64,000 bases of DNA from the NCBI RefSeq assembly GCF_902497895.1, contig NZ_CABVHQ010000001.1:62001-126000 (forward strand), given 5' to 3'. A program made the translations under genes and the position numbers. This DNA comes from Pseudomonas fluorescens (GTDB lineage: Bacteria > Pseudomonadota > Gammaproteobacteria > Pseudomonadales > Pseudomonadaceae). Shown one piece after another: positions 18,077 through 27,004 of this stretch. Positions within the stretch are counted from its first letter, which is position 1; each line of letters starts with the position of its first letter. The notes beneath the pieces were generated by a model, which was not told where the DNA came from, searched no databases, and worked only from the letters and a program-made list of their open reading frames with translations.

Positions 18077-18358
18077 TCATCGGCAGATAACCAGCATGTT
18101 GCGTGAGAGGTAGCCGGCCGGATTCCAGCCAAACAGGGAATCCCCCTCTTCTTCTTTGGCATCGCTGGACTTGGTGACAACTTAGTAACCTTGCGCTTTG
18201 CATTCGCGATCCGCGCGTTTGTAGCACTTTTCCCAGCCCGAGCCGAGGCCTGAACAGTCGATCTCTGTGCCGCTGACTCCACGTACCACGTGAGTTTTGG
18301 TGTTTGTTGCACAGCCTGTCAGAACCAGTACTGCCATTATGAAAATGAACTTGTTCAT
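18077..18358 (-). pseudogene. small lipoprotein gene with an in-frame stop codon at codon 59
   Basis: From ATG at 18358 (ribosome site AAGGAA) the frame encodes MNKFIFIMAVLVLTGCATNT, a lipoprotein signal with lipobox LTGC and Cys16. It continues with a Cys-containing region (TEIDCSGLGSGWEKCYKRA, DRECKAQGY) to a TAA at 18182-18184. The same frame then stays open for 34 more codons (beginning VVTKSSDAKEEEGDSLFGW and ending MLVICR) to a TGA at 18077. The composition and Cys pattern across the stop look like one 93-residue protein. A single change from a Lys codon (AAA) to TAA would explain it. It lies between rpsA and ihfB. Function unknown; it may be a true mutation, a sequencing error, or a short 58-residue functional form. 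Confidence 0.7.
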
Positions 18359-18542
18359 CCAATTCCTTATGCAGGAAGGCCTACCCTGCGGTCGTTCATT
18401 TCACGTCAAAGCCTAGCCTAACCTTGAATATACGATTGATCCGTCAAAAGAACGATACAGGGGCTTCAAAAAGATCGTTCGAATGCGACCCGATCCTGCG
18501 ACAGCTACGGGGTTGCGTGCCTCTCTAATTTTTGGGTATCCG

Positions 18543-18632
18543 GTCGACGAGTTGGCGCAGCCTGTGATTTTTTCTGCAGGCACCACCCTCGCAAAGATCA
18601 AAAGATCGCAGCCTGCGGCAGCTCCTACGGGG
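18543..18632. repeat. REPIN-like pair of REP sequences
   Basis: Two facing REP arms: the left reads GTTGGCGCAGCCTGTGATTT and the right reads AAAGATCGCAGCCTGCGGCA followed by GCTCCTAC. The inner part is about 30 bases. It lies in the 362-base gap (18359-18720) between the rpsA terminator and the small lipoprotein gene. The same family recurs throughout this window. Confidence 0.8.
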
Positions 18633-18674
18633 GTTTGTGTACATCTGATAGTGGGGGGGTCAAATCGCGGGCAC

Positions 18675-18705
18675 AAAAAAGGGCGACCGAAGTCGCCCTT
18701 TTTTT
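18675..18705 (-). terminator. rho-independent terminator of rpsA
   Basis: A perfect 7-base stem GGGCGAC/GTCGCCC with a CGAA loop is flanked by an A run on one side and a T run on the other, so it can work in both directions. It starts 16 bases after the rpsA stop on the minus strand. Confidence 0.93.
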
Positions 18706-18720
18706 ATGGTCGGACAGAAC

Positions 18721-20415
18721 TTAGTTCTGTTTTTCCATTTGTGCACGCAACAGGTCGCCCAGAGTGGTAGGACCAGCAGCGATGTTATCCGAGGCTGGCT
18801 TGTCGCGCAGGCTCTGGATAGCTTCTTTCTCGTCTTCAACGTCTTTCGACTTGATCGAGAGCTGGATTACGCGGCTCTTGCGGTCAACGCTGATGATCTT
18901 GGCTTCAACTTCTTCGCCTTCTTTCAGAACGTTACGTGCATCTTCGATGCGGTCACGGCTGATTTCGGAGGCTTTCAGAGTAGCTTCGATATCGGTAGCG
19001 AGGGTGATGATGGCGCCTTTGGCGTCAACTTCTTTCACGATACCCTTAACGATTGCGCCTTTATCGTTCTCTTGAACGTACTCGGAGAACGGATCGCTTT
19101 CCAGTTGCTTGATGCCCAGGGAGATGCGCTCGCGCTCTGGGTCAACCGACAGGATAACGGTGTCCAGTTCGTCGCCTTTCTTGAAGCGGCGAACGGCTTC
19201 TTCGCCCACTTCGTTCCAGGAGATGTCGGACAGGTGAACCAGGCCGTCGATGCCGCCGTCCAGACCAATGAAGATACCGAAATCGGTGATCGACTTGATG
19301 GTGCCGGAGATTTTATCGCCCTTGTTGAACTGGCCAGAGAAATCTTCCCATGGGTTGGATTTGCACTGTTTGATGCCGAGGGAGATACGACGACGCTCTT
19401 CGTCGATGTCCAGAACCATGACTTCCACTTCGTCGCCGACTTGTACGACTTTCGAAGGGTGGATGTTCTTGTTGGTCCAGTCCATTTCGGAAACGTGTAC
19501 CAGGCCTTCCACGCCTTCTTCCAGCTCAGCGAAGCAGCCGTAGTCGGTCAGGTTGGTTACACGCGCGGTGACGCGAGTGCTTTCCGGGTAACGAGCCTTG
19601 ATAGCGACCCATGGATCTTCGCCCAGCTGTTTCAAGCCCAGGGAAACACGATTGCGTTCGCGATCGTACTTCAGAACCTTGACATCGATCTCGTCGCCAA
19701 CGTTGACGATTTCGGAAGGATGCTTGATACGCTTCCAAGCCATGTCGGTAATGTGCAGCAGGCCATCGACGCCACCCAGATCGACGAATGCGCCGTAATC
19801 GGTGAGGTTTTTGACGATACCTTTGACTTGCTGACCTTCCTGCAAGGATTCCAGCAGAGCTTCACGCTCGGCGGAGTTCTCGGCTTCGAGGACGCTGCGA
19901 CGGGAAACGACAACGTTGTTGCGTTTCTGGTCGAGCTTGATGACCTTGAACTCGAGCTCTTTGCCTTCCAGGTGCGTGGTGTCGCGCACTGGACGGACGT
20001 CAACCAGAGAACCTGGCAGGAACGCACGGATGCCGTTAACGTCGACAGTGAAGCCGCCTTTAACCTTACCGTTGATAACGCCCTTGACCACTTCTTCGGC
20101 TGCGAAGGCTGCTTCCAGAACAATCCAGCATTCAGCGCGCTTGGCTTTTTCACGGGACAGCTTGGTTTCGCCAAAGCCGTCTTCGACCGCGTCCAGCGCA
20201 ACGTGAACTTCATCACCGATGTTGATGTTCAGTTCACCAGCGTCGTTGTGGAACTGTTCCAGCGGAATGAGGCCTTCAGACTTCAAACCAGCGTGAACGG
20301 TTACCCAACCAGCCTGGTAATCGATGTCAACGATGACTGCGGTGATGATGGAGCCTGCCTGAAGGTTCAGGGTTTTTAGGCTTTCTTCAAAGAGTTCTGC
20401 AAAGCTTTCGCTCAT
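18721..20415 (-). CDS. rpsA: 30S ribosomal protein S1
   Basis: A 564-residue protein with six S1 (OB-fold) repeats at about 21-87, 105-171, 192-260, 277-347, 364-434 and 451-520. Each has the GxVxxxxxxGxxV pattern, for example [20 protein letters not shown] and [20 protein letters not shown]. Repeats 1-2 bind the ribosome and 3-6 bind mRNA, aiding initiation on leaders with weak or structured ribosome sites. The ATG at 20415 has an AGGAATTAAA site. It is the last gene of the aromatic supraoperon but is separated from cmk by a hairpin with a T-rich tail, so it probably has its own promoter as well. A strong terminator follows. Confidence 0.98.
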   Translation of the reverse strand: MSESFAELFEESLKTLNLQAGSIITAVIVDIDYQAGWVTVHAGLKSEGLIPLEQFHNDAGELNINIGDEVHVALDAVEDGFGETKLSREKAKRAECWIVLEAAFAAEEVVKGVINGKVKGGFTVDVNGIRAFLPGSLVDVRPVRDTTHLEGKELEFKVIKLDQKRNNVVVSRRSVLEAENSAEREALLESLQEGQQVKGIVKNLTDYGAFVDLGGVDGLLHITDMAWKRIKHPSEIVNVGDEIDVKVLKYDRERNRVSLGLKQLGEDPWVAIKARYPESTRVTARVTNLTDYGCFAELEEGVEGLVHVSEMDWTNKNIHPSKVVQVGDEVEVMVLDIDEERRRISLGIKQCKSNPWEDFSGQFNKGDKISGTIKSITDFGIFIGLDGGIDGLVHLSDISWNEVGEEAVRRFKKGDELDTVILSVDPERERISLGIKQLESDPFSEYVQENDKGAIVKGIVKEVDAKGAIITLATDIEATLKASEISRDRIEDARNVLKEGEEVEAKIISVDRKSRVIQLSIKSKDVEDEKEAIQSLRDKPASDNIAAGPTTLGDLLRAQMEKQN

Positions 20416-20489
20416 TTTAATTCCTGTTGATAAGGGCGAAGAATACGCCCATCTGCCACATCCCAGACGATGTGGGTTACGTTCATATA

Positions 20490-20528
20490 AAAGAAAAGCC
20501 GCAGGACTATGCCTGGAGTCCCCTGCGG
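20490..20528 (-). terminator. hairpin with T-rich tail between cmk and rpsA
   Basis: On the minus strand a stem of CCGCAGG...AGT paired with ACT...CCTGCGG (with a two-base bulge) is followed by TTTTCTT. It begins 10 bases after the cmk stop and lies 75 bases before the rpsA ATG. It may terminate cmk transcripts, or act as a leaky attenuator that separates the amino-acid genes from rpsA. Confidence 0.65.
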
Positions 20529-20538
20529 AATTTCTTGG

Positions 20539-21225
20539 TCACCCGGCGATATCGCGAAGGGCGATCTCGCTCATGATGCGTTGCAACACCTGCTCGATGG
20601 ACAATTCCGTGGAATCCAGCTGTATGGCGTCAGCCGCCGGCTTGAGCGGGGCTACCGCTCGCTGGGTGTCACGCTCATCGCGTGCACGTATCTCATCTAG
20701 CAGACTCGACAGACTAACATCATCGCCCATGGCCTTCAACTGCAAGTAACGACGACGAGCACGCTCCTCGGCACTGGCGGTCAAAAAGATCTTCAGTGGC
20801 GCATCGGGGAACACCACCGTGCCCATGTCCCGGCCATCAGCCACCAGCCCCGGATGTTCCTGAAACGCCCGCTGACGCTGCAGCAAAGCATCGCGCACCG
20901 CCGGCAGCGCGGCGACCTGGGAAGCCCAGGCGCCGACTTGTTCGTTGCGCAGGTCGTCGGTGACGTCGTCGCCTTCGAGGATGATCCGCTGCGGATGACC
21001 GTCGGTCGCCGCGACGAACTGCACGTCGAGATGAGCCGCGAGCAATTTCAGCGATTCTTCATTGGTCAGGTCGACCCCATGATTACGCGCAGCAAAGGCC
21101 AGCAAGCGGTACAACGCACCGGAATCCAGCAAGCACCAGCCCAGGCGCTTGGCCAGGATACCGGCGATGGTGCCTTTGCCTGAACCGCTCGGCCCATCGA
21201 TGGTAATGACAGGTGCCTTGATCAT
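20539..21225 (-). CDS. cmk: cytidylate kinase
   Basis: A 228-residue nucleoside monophosphate kinase. The P-loop GPSGSGKGT is at about 10-18, and [13 protein letters not shown] and [14 protein letters not shown] hold the substrate-binding Asp/Arg residues. It phosphorylates CMP and dCMP with ATP. The ATG at 21225 overlaps the aroA stop (ATGA), so an upstream extension of 15 residues in the open frame is rejected. Its place between aroA and rpsA is the widespread gammaproteobacterial order. Confidence 0.97.
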   Translation of the reverse strand: MIKAPVITIDGPSGSGKGTIAGILAKRLGWCLLDSGALYRLLAFAARNHGVDLTNEESLKLLAAHLDVQFVAATDGHPQRIILEGDDVTDDLRNEQVGAWASQVAALPAVRDALLQRQRAFQEHPGLVADGRDMGTVVFPDAPLKIFLTASAEERARRRYLQLKAMGDDVSLSSLLDEIRARDERDTQRAVAPLKPAADAIQLDSTELSIEQVLQRIMSEIALRDIAG

Positions 21226-23468
21226 CACGACTGGGCCTCTTGCGCAACGCGGATACCCACCTGCGCGCACAGCGCGAGGAAGTTGGGAAAGGAAGTCGCG
21301 ACGTTGGCGCAGTCATGGATGCGGATTGGCGCATTGGCGCGCAGCGAAGCGACGCTGAAGGCCATGGCAATCCGGTGATCGCCGTGACCATGCACTTCAC
21401 CGCCGCCGATCTGGCCGCCGTCGATGATGATGCCATCCGGGGTCGGTTCGCATTTGACGCCCAGCGCCAGCAAGCCATCAGCCATCACCTGGATTCGATC
21501 CGACTCCTTGACTCGCAGCTCTTCGGCGCCACGCAGCACCGTGCGCCCTTCGGCACAGGCGGCAGCCACGAACAGCACCGGGAATTCGTCGATGGCCAAT
21601 GGAACCAGCTCTTCCGGGATCTCGATACCCTTGAGTTTAGCCGCCCGCACACGCAGGTCGGCCACTGGCTCGCCGCCGACTTCACGCTGGTTTTCCAGGG
21701 TGATATCAGCCCCCATCAACCGCAGGATATCGATGACACCGGTACGGGTCGGGTTGATGCCGACATGCTCGAGCACCAGCTCGGAGCCTTCGGCGATCGA
21801 CGCCGCGACAAGGAAGAACGCCGAGGAGGAAATATCCCCCGGGACTTCGATGTGGGTCGCCGTCAGCTTGTGTCCGGACTCGACCGAAGCGGTCGCGCCT
21901 TCCACGCTGACCGGATAGCCGAAACCACGCAACATACGCTCGGTATGGTCGCGGGTCGGTGCCGGCTCGGTCACGGTGGTTTTGCCTTCGGCGTACAGGC
22001 CGGCCAACAGCAGGCAGGATTTAACCTGGGCGCTGGCCATCGGCATGCTGTAGGTCAGGCCTTTGAGCGTGTTGCCACCGCGGATGGTCATCGGCGGACG
22101 ACCCTCTGCGGCCGTTTCGATGACCGCGCCCATTTCCCGCAGCGGATTGGCCACGCGGTTCATTGGGCGCTTGGACAGCGAAGCGTCGCCGGTCAGGGTG
22201 CTGTCGAAGTTCTGCGCAGCCAAAAGGCCAGACAGCAGACGCATCGAGGTCCCGGAGTTGCCCAGATAGATCGGGCCCGGAGCCGGTTTCAGGCCGTGCA
22301 GGCCGACGCCGTGAATGGTCACGCGACCGTGGTGCGGACCTTCGATCACTACGCCCATGTCGCGGAAGGCTTGCAGGGTCGCCAGGGCGTCTTCGCCCTC
22401 GAGGAACCCTTCCACTTCGGTGACGCCTTCAGCGAGGGAGCCAAGCATGATCGAACGGTGGGAAATCGATTTATCGCCCGGTACACGAATCCGCCCAGTC
22501 AGGCGGCCACCAGGTTGTGCCAGGAAAATCAGGTCGTTGGAATTCATAGCGTCCACATAGGCCCGGCGGGCCAGGATTTTACTGAAATGCTCGCGGGCAA
22601 CCCGGGCGCGAGTGAACACGCCCAATAATTGGTGCCCATCCCCTGCATCGACCGCGTCGCGCAAGGCGTCGAGGTCGCTGCGAAATGTATCGAGTGTGCG
22701 CAGGACAGCTTCGCGATTGGCGAGGAAGATGTCGTGCCACATGACCGGGTCGCTACCGGCGATTCTTGTGAAATCGCGGAAACCGCCCGCAGCGTAACGG
22801 AAGATCTCAAGATTTTCATTGCGCTTGGCCAATGAATCGACCAAACCGAACGCCAGCAAGTGCGGCAAATGGCTGGTCGCCGCCAGCACTTCGTCGTGAC
22901 GTTCGACCTGCATGTGCTCGACATCGGCGCCCAATTCGCGCCACAACCGGTCGACCACTGCCAGAGCGGCCGGATCGGTCTGATCCAGCGGAGTCAGAAT
23001 CACTTTATGCCGACGGAACAGCTCGGCATTCGAGGCTTCCACCCCGCTCTGCTCGGAACCGGCAATCGGATGCCCCGGCACGAAGCGCGCCGGCATCCCG
23101 CCAAACGCCTCGGTTGCCGCACGCACTACATTGCCTTTGGCGCTGCCGACATCGGTCAGAATCGCCTGCCCCAGATCCATGCCAGCCAAGCGCGCGAGGA
23201 TTTTCTCCAAGGCCAGGATCGGCACGGCCAGCTGGATCACGTCAGCCCCCTGGCAAGCAAGAGCCAGGTCTTCTTCGCAACGATCGACCACGCCCAGTTC
23301 AACCGCCAGCTTGCGCGATTGCGGGTCAAGATCGACGCCCACCACTTCGCGGCACAGGCCGCTTTCGCGCAAGCCTTTGGCGAAGGAGCCGCCGATCAAC
23401 CCCAGACCGACCACCACCAGGCGACCGATCATAGGCACAGCAGGTTGCGTTGCAATGACATCAACCAC
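21225..23468 (-). CDS. tyrA-aroA: fused prephenate dehydrogenase / 3-phosphoshikimate 1-carboxyvinyltransferase (TyrA-AroA)
   Basis: A 747-residue fusion. The N-terminal ~300 residues are a TyrA-type (cyclohexadienyl/prephenate) dehydrogenase with the Rossmann loop [15 protein letters not shown] and the [16 protein letters not shown] segment carrying the catalytic His region. The remaining ~430 residues are EPSP synthase with [35 protein letters not shown] and [14 protein letters not shown]. The two enzymes act on either side of chorismate: AroA makes EPSP, TyrA makes 4-hydroxyphenylpyruvate. GTG at 23468 (after an AAGG site, overlapping the hisC stop) is chosen; ATG at 23432 would give 735 residues. 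The fusion is known in Pseudomonas. It overlaps cmk by ATGA. Confidence 0.95.
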   Translation of the reverse strand: MVDVIATQPAVPMIGRLVVVGLGLIGGSFAKGLRESGLCREVVGVDLDPQSRKLAVELGVVDRCEEDLALACQGADVIQLAVPILALEKILARLAGMDLGQAILTDVGSAKGNVVRAATEAFGGMPARFVPGHPIAGSEQSGVEASNAELFRRHKVILTPLDQTDPAALAVVDRLWRELGADVEHMQVERHDEVLAATSHLPHLLAFGLVDSLAKRNENLEIFRYAAGGFRDFTRIAGSDPVMWHDIFLANREAVLRTLDTFRSDLDALRDAVDAGDGHQLLGVFTRARVAREHFSKILARRAYVDAMNSNDLIFLAQPGGRLTGRIRVPGDKSISHRSIMLGSLAEGVTEVEGFLEGEDALATLQAFRDMGVVIEGPHHGRVTIHGVGLHGLKPAPGPIYLGNSGTSMRLLSGLLAAQNFDSTLTGDASLSKRPMNRVANPLREMGAVIETAAEGRPPMTIRGGNTLKGLTYSMPMASAQVKSCLLLAGLYAEGKTTVTEPAPTRDHTERMLRGFGYPVSVEGATASVESGHKLTATHIEVPGDISSSAFFLVAASIAEGSELVLEHVGINPTRTGVIDILRLMGADITLENQREVGGEPVADLRVRAAKLKGIEIPEELVPLAIDEFPVLFVAAACAEGRTVLRGAEELRVKESDRIQVMADGLLALGVKCEPTPDGIIIDGGQIGGGEVHGHGDHRIAMAFSVASLRANAPIRIHDCANVATSFPNFLALCAQVGIRVAQEAQS

Positions 23469-24573
23469 GAGCCAGAACCTTGGCCAATGCCTCGAGGAAG
23501 CGGCTGTTTTCCGCCGGTAGGCCAATGGTCACGCGCAGGTGATTCGGCATGCCGTAGTTGGCCACCGGACGCACGATCACGCCCTCACGCAGCAATCCCT
23601 GATACACCGGTGCGGCAACACGGCCCAGATCGACTGCAATGAAGTTGCCTTTGGAGGGGATCCAGCTCAGACCCAACTCGCGAAAGCCCGCTTCCAGCTG
23701 CTGCATGCCGGACTCGTTCAAGCGCCGGCTTTCGGCCAGATACTCGGCGTCCTGCAGCGCGGCACAGGCCGCGGCCAGGGCCAGGCTGTTGACGTTGAAC
23801 GGCTGCCGCACACGGTTCAGGACATCGGCGACGACGGCTGTGGATAAGCCATAGCCAACTCGCAATGCGGCCAGGCCGTAGGCCTTGGAGAAGGTCCGCG
23901 AAACCAGCAGGTTCGGGTAAGCCGCGAGGAAGTCCAGGCCATCCGGCAGATCGCTGCCCTCGGCATACTCGATATAGGCCTCATCGAGTACCACCAGCAC
24001 ATGCTCAGGCACATCCTGGAGGAATTCATCCAACGCCTCGGCACCGAACCAGGTCCCGGTCGGGTTGTTCGGATTGGCGATGAATACCACCCGGGTATTG
24101 CTGTCGATGGCCTCGAGCATCGCCGGCAGATCGTGCCCCCAGTCTTTGGCTGGAATGACTCGTGCCTCGGCACCCACGGCCTGGGTGACGATCGGATAGA
24201 CCGCGAACGCATGTTCGCTGAACACCGCATTCAGCTCCGGCGCCAGATAAGCACGGGCGACCAGTTCGAGAATGTCGTTGGAGCCGTTACCCAGGGTCAC
24301 CTGGTCGAGCTGCACGCGGCATTGCTCGGCCAGCAGGCTCTTGAGGGTAAAACCATTGCCATCCGGATAACGGGTCAGTTCGCCCAGCGCTTCACGAATC
24401 GCCACCAGCACTTTAGGACTGGCACCCAGCGGGTTTTCGTTGCTCGCCAGTTTGACGATTTTGGCCGGATCCAGGTCCAGCTCGCGTGCCAGTTCGTCCA
24501 CGGGTTTTCCCGGAACGTAAGGCGAGAGTTTTTGTACGCCTGGCTGTGCCAGAGCGAGGAAATCGCCACTCAT
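23461..24573 (-). CDS. hisC: histidinol-phosphate / aromatic aminotransferase
   Basis: A 370-residue fold-type I PLP aminotransferase. The PLP lysine is in VSRTFSKAYGLAALRVGYG, the aspartate that contacts the pyridine nitrogen is in VVLDEAYIEYAEG, and NPNNPTGTW is the substrate/PLP loop. The HisC2-like paralogue of the Pseudomonas aromatic supraoperon is thought to serve both histidinol phosphate and aromatic keto acids, which fits its place between pheA (makes phenylpyruvate) and tyrA. It starts 10 bases after the pheA stop and overlaps the tyrA start by a few bases. Confidence 0.93.
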   Translation of the reverse strand: MSGDFLALAQPGVQKLSPYVPGKPVDELARELDLDPAKIVKLASNENPLGASPKVLVAIREALGELTRYPDGNGFTLKSLLAEQCRVQLDQVTLGNGSNDILELVARAYLAPELNAVFSEHAFAVYPIVTQAVGAEARVIPAKDWGHDLPAMLEAIDSNTRVVFIANPNNPTGTWFGAEALDEFLQDVPEHVLVVLDEAYIEYAEGSDLPDGLDFLAAYPNLLVSRTFSKAYGLAALRVGYGLSTAVVADVLNRVRQPFNVNSLALAAACAALQDAEYLAESRRLNESGMQQLEAGFRELGLSWIPSKGNFIAVDLGRVAAPVYQGLLREGVIVRPVANYGMPNHLRVTIGLPAENSRFLEALAKVLARG

Positions 24574-24583
24574 TGTCTAAGCC

Positions 24584-25678
24584 TCAGAGAACCGCTTTCG
24601 GGTAGGAACCCAGCACCTTGAGTGCCACTGCTTCCTGACTGATCTTCTCCAGCACACCCTTGACCAGCGGGTCGCGGTGATGGCCGACGAAGTCGATGAA
24701 GAACACATAGGTCCATTTGCCGCTGCGCGAAGGCCGGGTTTCGATCCGCGTCAGGTCGATGCCATTGTCGTGGAACGGCACCAACAGCTCGTGAAGCGCG
24801 CCTGGCTTGTTGCTCATGGAGACGATGATCGAGGTCTTGTCGTCGCCGGTCGGCGGCACTTCCTGGCTGCCTATCATCAAGAACCGCGTGGAGTTGTCCG
24901 GACGGTCCTCGATTTTCTCGGCCAGACGGGTCAAGCCGTAAAGCTCGGCCGCCATGTCGCCGGCAATCGCCGCCGAGCTCCACTCACCCTTGACCCGCTT
25001 GGCCGCTTCGGCGTTGCTGGACACCGCCACGCGCTCGACATTCGGGTAATGGGCGTCCAGCCACTTGCGGCACTGGGCCAGCGACTGGGCGTGGGAATAG
25101 ATGCGGCTGATGCTGTCGGTCTTGGTGTTTTCACCGACCAGCAGGTGATGGTGGATCCGCAGCTCGACTTCGCCGCAGATCACCATGTCGTGCTCGAGAA
25201 AGCTGTCCAGGGTGTGGTTGACCGCGCCCTCGGTGGAGTTTTCCACCGGGACCACGCCAAAGTTCACCGCACCGGCCGCCACTTCGCGGAACACTTCATC
25301 GATCGCTGCCATTGGCTTGCTGATCACCGCATGCCCGAAGTGTTTCAGGGCCGCGGCCTGGGTGAAGGTGCCTTCCGGGCCGAGGTAAGCCACTTTCAGC
25401 GGCTGCTCCAAGGCCAGGCAGGAAGACATGATTTCACGGAACAACCGCGCCATCTCTTCGTTGCCCAACGGCCCCTGGTTGCGTTCCATGACGCGCTTGA
25501 GCACCTGGGCTTCACGCTCAGGACGATAGAACACCGGCACTTCGCCTTCGGCCAATGAAGCCATCTTGACTCGTGCGACTTCCTGGGCGCAGCGCGCGCG
25601 CTCACTGATCAGTTCGAGGACCTTTTCGTCCAGGCTATCAATACGCAGGCGCAGTGCCTTGAGTTCTTGCTCGGACAT
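24584..25678 (-). CDS. pheA: chorismate mutase / prephenate dehydratase (P-protein)
   Basis: A 364-residue bifunctional enzyme. Residues ~1-90 form the AroQ chorismate mutase helices (LKALRLRIDSLDEKVLELIS), ~95-275 the prephenate dehydratase with VAYLGPEGTFTQAAA and the Thr-Arg-Phe catalytic motif in NSTRFLMIG, and ~285-360 an ACT regulatory domain (GALHELLVPF, IETRPSR). It makes phenylpyruvate from chorismate and is expected to be inhibited by phenylalanine through the ACT domain. Its ATG shares one base with the serC TAA (TAATG), so the two are coupled. Confidence 0.97.
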   Translation of the reverse strand: MSEQELKALRLRIDSLDEKVLELISERARCAQEVARVKMASLAEGEVPVFYRPEREAQVLKRVMERNQGPLGNEEMARLFREIMSSCLALEQPLKVAYLGPEGTFTQAAALKHFGHAVISKPMAAIDEVFREVAAGAVNFGVVPVENSTEGAVNHTLDSFLEHDMVICGEVELRIHHHLLVGENTKTDSISRIYSHAQSLAQCRKWLDAHYPNVERVAVSSNAEAAKRVKGEWSSAAIAGDMAAELYGLTRLAEKIEDRPDNSTRFLMIGSQEVPPTGDDKTSIIVSMSNKPGALHELLVPFHDNGIDLTRIETRPSRSGKWTYVFFIDFVGHHRDPLVKGVLEKISQEAVALKVLGSYPKAVL

Positions 25679-26763
25679 TAACCGTGTTCCTTCTCGAACT
25701 CTGCCATGTAGGCCACCAGCGCGTTGACCGCGACGATGTCTACGGCGTTGTAGATAGAGGCACGCATGCCACCTACCGAACGGTGACCCTTGAGGTTCAA
25801 CAGGCCGCGCGCCTCGGCGCCCGCCAGGAACGGCTTGTCCAGGCGATCGTCAGCCAGACGGAACGGCACGTTCATCCACGAGCGGTCGGACGTGTTGATC
25901 GGGTTGCTGTACAGGCCGCTGGCGTCGATGAAGCCATACAGCGTGCGCTGTTTGACGTCATTGAGCTTGCCGATGGCTTCTACACCACCTTGCTCTTTCA
26001 GCCACTCGAACACCAGCCCGGACAGGTACCAGGCCAGTGTTGGCGGAGTGTTGTACATGGAGCCGTTGTCGGCCGCGACCTTGTAGTCGAGCATGGTCGG
26101 GCAGATTGAACGGGCGCGACCCAGCAGGTCTTCACGAATGATAGTGACGACGAGACCGCTCGGACCGATGTTTTTCTGGGCGCCGGCGTAAATCATGCCG
26201 AAGCGCGAGATATCCACAGGGCGCGACAGGATGTCCGAAGACATGTCGGCGACCAGCGGCACATCGCCGGTTTCCGGGATCCACTGGAATTCCAGGCCGC
26301 CGATGGTTTCGTTCGGCGCGTAGTGCACGTAGGCCGCGTCTTGCGACAGCTTCCATTCGTTCTGGCCGGGAATCGCGTAATAGTCGTAAGGCTTGGCCGT
26401 GGCCGCGACATTGACGGTGCCGAAGCGCGAAGCTTCTTCAATGGCTTTCTGCGACCAGATACCGGTGTCGATATAGTCGGCCTTGCCGGTTTCCGGCAAC
26501 AGGTTCAGCGGAATCTGGGCAAATTGCTGGCTGGCGCCGCCTTGCAGAAACAGCACTTTGTAGTTCGAGGGGATATCCAGCAGATCACGCAGATCCTGCT
26601 CGGCCTTGGTCGCAATGGACACGAACTCATCACTGCGATGGCTCATTTCCATGACCGACAGACCCTTGCCATGCCAATCGAGAAGTTCACCCTGCGCGCG
26701 CTGCAGGACAGATTCAGGAAGCGCCGCGGGACCGGCACAGAAGTTATAGGCTCTCTTGCTCAC
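25678..26763 (-). CDS. serC: phosphoserine aminotransferase
   Basis: A 361-residue PLP enzyme matching the usual SerC length: SKRAYNFCAGPAALPESVL at the N-terminus, LFLQGGASQQFAQIPLNLL, the PLP lysine in YAGAQKNIGPSGL, and the C-terminal GHRSVGGMRASIYN. It makes 3-phosphoserine and the analogous pyridoxal pathway intermediate from glutamate. The chosen start is GTG at 26763, which gives the family N-terminus; a TTG two codons upstream is the alternative. It is the first gene of the serC-pheA-hisC-tyrA/aroA-cmk run, with gyrA 240 bases upstream and a REPIN between them. Confidence 0.96.
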   Translation of the reverse strand: MSKRAYNFCAGPAALPESVLQRAQGELLDWHGKGLSVMEMSHRSDEFVSIATKAEQDLRDLLDIPSNYKVLFLQGGASQQFAQIPLNLLPETGKADYIDTGIWSQKAIEEASRFGTVNVAATAKPYDYYAIPGQNEWKLSQDAAYVHYAPNETIGGLEFQWIPETGDVPLVADMSSDILSRPVDISRFGMIYAGAQKNIGPSGLVVTIIREDLLGRARSICPTMLDYKVAADNGSMYNTPPTLAWYLSGLVFEWLKEQGGVEAIGKLNDVKQRTLYGFIDASGLYSNPINTSDRSWMNVPFRLADDRLDKPFLAGAEARGLLNLKGHRSVGGMRASIYNAVDIVAVNALVAYMAEFEKEHG

Positions 26764-26813
26764 ATCCAATCTCGCTCTGATTTGGTGGGATCACGCAATA
26801 AATCTATTTGACC

Positions 26814-26921
26814 TGTAGGAGCTGTCGAGCGAAGCGAGGCTGCGATCTTTTCGTGCGGACCCCACATAGCGAAAGCAAGATCAAGAGATCGCAGCCTCGC
26901 TTCGCTCGACAGCTCCTACGG
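26814..26921. repeat. REPIN between gyrA and serC
   Basis: Facing REP arms CTGTAGGAGCTGTCGAGCGA and its complement (TCGCTCGACAGCTCCTACGG) enclose about 30 bases. The arms carry an extra GAGCGAAGCGAGG segment compared with the REPs elsewhere in the window, so this is a variant subtype. It sits in a 241-base gap and may form a stable mRNA hairpin after gyrA. Confidence 0.85.
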
Positions 26922-27004
26922 CCCTACATTAAAAACAATTCCACAGTTCGTGGAGGACAAACAACAAGGGGGAGAATTTTCATCCGCCCCCCTTGCGTGT
27001 CCGT

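Noticed and set aside
17910-18362. A 150-codon frame over the small lipoprotein region
   Set aside because: Its composition is random-looking, while the other frame on the same strand starts with a ribosome site and a lipoprotein signal.
18706-20379. A 557-codon open frame antisense to rpsA
   Set aside because: It is the complement of the six S1 repeats; its repetitive sequence follows from the rpsA repeats.
21240-22628. A 462-codon open frame antisense to tyrA-aroA
   Set aside because: Shadow of the aroA part of the fusion; no start signal or domain.
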